Source: Frankiales bacterium (GTDB lineage Bacteria > Actinomycetota > Actinomycetes > Mycobacteriales > SCTD01). From it: a stretch of DNA of 5,815 nucleotides. The stretch covers positions 1 to 5,815 of the forward strand of contig JAODNB010000025.1 in assembly GCA_025464795.1 (NCBI GenBank), written 5' to 3'. Shown here in pieces: positions 5,727 to 5,815 of the stretch (its first letter is position 1; the number at the start of each line of letters is the position of its first letter). The position numbers were made by a program, and so were the translations under genes. The notes beneath the pieces are model-generated. The model saw only the letters and a program-made list of their open reading frames with translations. It was not told where the DNA came from and searched no databases.

Positions 5727-5815
5727 ATGATGCTGCAACGACGGAGCATTGCGCTCGTGGCGCTGGCCCTGAGCCTCGCGGCCTGCGGGTCCACCGTGGC
5801 GCCGAGTGCCCAGCG
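5727..5815 (+). CDS. Lipoprotein, N-terminal fragment (3'-truncated by window end)
   Basis: The first 29 codons of a rightward gene are present. They begin MMLQRRS, continue with a hydrophobic Ala/Leu/Val segment (8-19) and reach a lipobox L17-A18-A19-C20, followed by GST. This is a type II signal peptide: the Cys would be lipidated and the protein anchored to the outer face of the membrane. A Ser/Pro/Ala stretch follows, typical of the flexible tether after a lipobox. Too little remains to name a function; substrate-binding proteins and small envelope lipoproteins both begin this way. It is transcribed divergently from the secreted-protein/TetR pair, and the palindrome array lies directly upstream, so TetR control is plausible but unproven. 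Confidence 0.8.
   Translation, partial: MMLQRRSIALVALALSLAACGSTVAPSAQ

Overview
The window is GC-rich, gene-dense DNA with short intergenic gaps, GTG starts and purine-rich ribosome binding sites. The proteins have actinobacterial traits: an LPXTG-type wall-sorting signal, Ala/Pro/Val-rich secreted proteins and a lipobox lipoprotein. A high-GC Gram-positive such as a Nocardioides-like actinomycete is the likeliest host, but no marker gene fixes the genus.

Layout. Three genes run rightward. The first is the 3' part of a secreted YVTN-type beta-propeller ending in an LPRTG sorting signal (1-1109). Ten bases later comes a cytoplasmic APH-fold phosphotransferase with an atypical catalytic loop (1120-2457). 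After an 89-bp gap follows a secreted LVIVD-repeat beta-propeller (2547-3899). Convergent to these, only 11 bp away, is a leftward pair. Its promoter-proximal gene (5500-4601) encodes a secreted, C-terminally membrane-anchored protein of unknown function; its second gene (4567-3911) encodes a TetR-family repressor. A 226-bp divergent region (5501-5726) separates this pair from the first 29 codons of a lipoprotein gene (5727 to the window end).

How the genes may work together. Four of the six products are predicted to lie at or outside the cell surface, and two of these are beta-propellers. The window therefore looks like a cell-envelope locus with one cytoplasmic kinase-like enzyme and one local regulator. 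No pathway can be named from sequence alone. The regulator's likely targets are in the divergent region, which holds a 15-bp palindrome just upstream of the leftward gene pair, an array of alternating GACG/CGTC half-sites spaced about one helical turn, and long inverted repeats around that array.

The most notable observations are this palindrome-rich divergent region and the phosphotransferase that lacks the usual HxDxxxxN loop. I see no tRNA, rRNA, CRISPR array, insertion sequence or phage gene, and no gene-free stretch longer than 300 bases.
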